Origin: Lysobacter sp.
GTDB taxonomy: Bacteria; Pseudomonadota; Gammaproteobacteria; Xanthomonadales; Xanthomonadaceae
Assembly: GCA_013141175.1 (NCBI GenBank)
Contig: JABFRN010000001.1
Location: 4,091,121-4,155,120, forward strand
Length of the DNA stretch: 64,000 bases
Direction: 5' to 3'
Shown: positions 62,601 to 64,000 of the stretch, piece after piece
Layout of the letters: every line of letters starts with the position of its first letter
Numbering within the stretch: the first letter of the stretch is position 1
Position numbers and translations under genes: made by a program
Notes under the pieces: model-generated
Database searches by the model: none
Seen by the model: the letters and a program-made list of their open reading frames with translations, nothing else
Told to the model about the DNA's origin: nothing

Positions 62601-62901
62601 GGTCAAAAGCATTCTGTAGTTGTGTTGCTCGCAACTGCGGTTCTCCTGCTCCGGCTGGGTGCGCTCTTCGGATGGTTTGCTGGCGCGTTGCCGCTTCGGT
62701 GACATCGCTTGGCGCGCTCACACATTGCCTGCGTTGCGTTGGCCGGCTTCGGATGCGATCGGCCACTTCCGGTTCGTGTTACCGCTCCAGATGCGGTCGC
62801 TTCGGACAGGTCTAGCGGAAAGTTCGCGGGGCGCGCTCGGGCATCCGGGCTTCGGTGTTCGGCAAGTCCGCCAGGGCTTCACCCTTGTCGGCTTCCTTCC
62901 C
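62601..62901 (+). other. Cassette 20: ORF-less cassette, family A
   Basis: 301 bp. It opens like cassette 15 (GGTCAAAAGCATTCTGTA, GCTCGCAACT). GCCGGCTTCGG near +140, then AGCGGAAAGTT and TGTTCGGCAAGT in the 3' module. Like cassette 15 it ends in an attC of type B. No credible gene in any frame. Confidence 0.72.
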
Positions 62902-63017
62902 GCCTAACAAGTCGTTCAAGCCGACGCCGTGTCGTGGCTTCGTTGAAACTTCTGGGCATGCGGGCAATACTGGCTCCCATCCGCCGCGTTCGGCGCGGCT
63001 TAACTCCGGCGTTAGGC
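62902..63017 (+). repeat. attC20 (variant type B)
   Basis: Core GCCTAAC (62902-62908) to GTTAGGC (63011-63017); 116 bp. Nearly identical to attC15, with only a few substitutions (TTCTGGGCATG for TTCCAGGCATG; TCCCATCCGCC for TCCCAACCGCC). Confidence 0.95.
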
Positions 63018-63026
63018 CCCGTAGAA

Positions 63027-63470
63027 ATGTATGTTGACTCTTTGAAAATTCCTGTCGAGCTAGTCCGACTGATTGATGGAGGAGTGTGGCCAAGCGATGA
63101 GCGTGCTGCAAACATGCAGAACATCAGGCCACTTTTTGCTGAAGCCGCTGTCAAAAATCTTGCTCCAGAAGAGTTCGGAATATTCCTTTACCCACCTCCA
63201 TTCCACACAGTTCAGCATGAGCTTGATAATTCCTGCGGCCTGACAGATGAGCAATACGCACTTGCGGAGATTGCACCAACATTGACCGTTCCGATTGGTG
63301 ACTTCGGCCTTGGATCGGATACGGCTATTGCACTAGATTATCGTAATGGACAAGAAGATCCTGCAGTTATTCGTCTGGTCTGGAATCTGCCTGAGAAGCC
63401 AAACAGGTGGCAAACAGTCTCACCATCTTTCGCAGAGTTCTGGAATATCATCAACTCGGGCGGGGCCTAA
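63027..63470 (+). CDS. Cassette 21: SMI1/KNR4-like (SUKH) protein
   Basis: 147 residues. The second half IGDFGLGSDTAIALDYRNGQEDPAVIRLVWN…SPSFAEFWNII follows the SMI1/KNR4 pattern (G-D-x-G-x-G-S-D, then LDY, then a terminal SFxEF). Bacterial SUKH proteins are commonly immunity proteins against polymorphic toxins, though some have other roles. ATG at 63027. The stop is in attC21. Confidence 0.75.
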   Translation: MYVDSLKIPVELVRLIDGGVWPSDERAANMQNIRPLFAEAAVKNLAPEEFGIFLYPPPFHTVQHELDNSCGLTDEQYALAEIAPTLTVPIGDFGLGSDTAIALDYRNGQEDPAVIRLVWNLPEKPNRWQTVSPSFAEFWNIINSGGA

Positions 63471-63576
63471 CAATTCGTTCAAGCCGACCCCGTGTCGTGG
63501 CGTCGGCCGCGTGCCTGCGCTACGCTAGCACGCGTCCGCCACCCCGCCACGGGGCGGCTTAACTCAGGCGTTAGAT
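63465..63576 (+). repeat. attC21
   Basis: Core GCCTAAC (63465-63471) to GTTAGAT (63570-63576); 112 bp. Last attC in the window; the array goes on. Confidence 0.95.
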
Positions 63577-63582
63577 CTCTTT

Positions 63583-64000
63583 ATGACCATCTCAGAACTC
63601 GAAAATCTCAAAAGCCGGCTCGATCAAATCGAGATTCTGGATCACACATCAGCACATGGGCTGCTACGTGATTCGGCGATTTATGCCAATAAGGTTTTCG
63701 GAGACAACAGCTCTCACGTTTCCGCCATCCAGAGAATTCAATTTCGCCACCCAAGCATGCTATTTAACTCAGGCCATCACATGAACTCTGACATATGGAA
63801 TCAGGGTGTTCGGGACCTACGCTCCGCCTTAGATGCCATGAGCTACGAAACACGGCTACTACAAGCACCCAAGCCTGCTTCCCTAACTACAGAGAAGATC
63901 ACGCTTGACTGGCTCATCAAACATGTTCCAGCAACACTTTGGTTTGGCGCTATCACTTTGCTCGTCATGGCTTTCTCATTTGGATATGCCGCTGGAAAAA
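63583..64000 (+). CDS. Cassette 22: hypothetical membrane-anchored protein (partial)
   Basis: The frame opens at ATG 63583, 6 nt after attC21, and has no stop before the window ends (139 codons seen). A helical N-terminal half (MTISELENLKSRLDQIEIL…) is followed by a C-terminal hydrophobic segment near residues 120-137 (PATLWFGAITLLVMAFSFGY). It resembles small proteins with a C-terminal membrane anchor. Family unknown. Confidence 0.7.
   Translation, partial: MTISELENLKSRLDQIEILDHTSAHGLLRDSAIYANKVFGDNSSHVSAIQRIQFRHPSMLFNSGHHMNSDIWNQGVRDLRSALDAMSYETRLLQAPKPASLTTEKITLDWLIKHVPATLWFGAITLLVMAFSFGYAAGK

Larger units (their letters stand above)
51825..64000 (+). mobile_element. Chromosomal integron with at least 22 gene cassettes (continues past window)
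   Basis: It comprises intI, an attI region, and a head-to-tail array with 21 attC sites of 111-116 bp that share over most of their length the 5' arm AACAATTCGTTCAAGCCGA and the 3' arm GGCTTAACTCAGGCGTTAG. The uniform attC family and many orphan genes are typical of sedentary chromosomal integrons (as in Xanthomonas and Vibrio). Cassette genes are all on the plus strand and clearly AT-richer than the chromosome. I number the cassettes 1-22 from intI outward. The array is cut by the window end, so the true size is unknown. Confidence 0.95.

Noticed and set aside
55286..63528. Frames that contain NNSFKPTPCRGVGRV or LTPELSRPVAGRRTRASVA
   Set aside because: These are translations of attC sites in two strands; except for the GNAT tail they are not genes.
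53648..63576. Regular long repeats that might be called a CRISPR array
   Set aside because: Repeats are 111-116 bp, imperfect palindromes with GTTRRRY/RYYYAAC cores, spacers are 300-650 bp and mostly genes, and there is an integrase: this is an integron.

Overview
This looks like a GC-rich chromosomal segment of a gammaproteobacterium, most likely of the family Xanthomonadaceae. The pointers are gene content and order: an antibacterial-type VirB/VirD4 type IV secretion system (T4SS) of Xanthomonas style, class III PHA synthase genes, and the run comEC-exbB-exbD-msbA-lpxK-kdsB-uvrC-pgsA-tRNA(Gly,Cys,Leu). A chromosomal integron has Xanthomonas-like recombination repeats of about 112 bp. I cannot name the genus from sequence alone.

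Layout. 1-4053: the tail of one M13 peptidase, an ECF sigma/anti-sigma pair, and a second M13 homologue whose zinc motif is broken. 4096-6845: an overlapping operon of a AAA+ ATPase, a small membrane protein and a TPR membrane protein. 6853-12960 (minus): a small membrane HExxH protein with a PspC protein, then PHA metabolism (phaE, phaC, a hydroxybutyrate-oligomer hydrolase) around pssA. 13085-14314: an orphan response regulator and a DUF4189 protein. 14690-23654: virB1 to virB6 on minus and virD4 divergent on plus; virB7 to virB11 are not in the window. 23728-37458: mixed housekeeping and membrane genes, including an amidohydrolase, a SemiSWEET, an Xre/membrane-protein operon with a candidate operator, a split spermidine-synthase-like pair, CnoX-like thioredoxin, a Ser/Thr kinase with a degenerate sulfatase-modifying-like tail, DUF502, YhhQ and DUF885. 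37518-51816 (minus): a glutamate-synthase-like protein, three tRNA genes, and the long pgsA-uvrC-kdsB-lpxK-msbA-exbBD-comEC block for envelope biogenesis, DNA repair and DNA uptake.

51825-64000 is an integron. The integrase gene (minus) lies 8 nt upstream of comEC in the same orientation, so the two may be co-transcribed. On the other side at least 22 cassettes follow, separated by 21 attC sites; the array runs off the end of the window. Fourteen complete cassettes carry a recognisable plus-strand gene, and a fifteenth gene is cut by the window edge. Cassette genes are AT-richer than the chromosome and mostly orphan: HNH endonuclease, lipoproteins, NIPSNAP-like, GNAT, DUF5990-like, SMI1/KNR4-like. 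Seven cassettes have no convincing gene. Six of these are homologous to one another, nearly constant in length (301-321 bp), and look like a family of non-coding cassettes. This family, and the intI-comEC arrangement, are the most interesting features here.

Working together: comEC would import DNA and the integron could capture cassettes. The T4SS, if complete elsewhere, may kill neighbours and release DNA. The immunity-like SMI1/KNR4 cassette fits that picture, but the link is inference.
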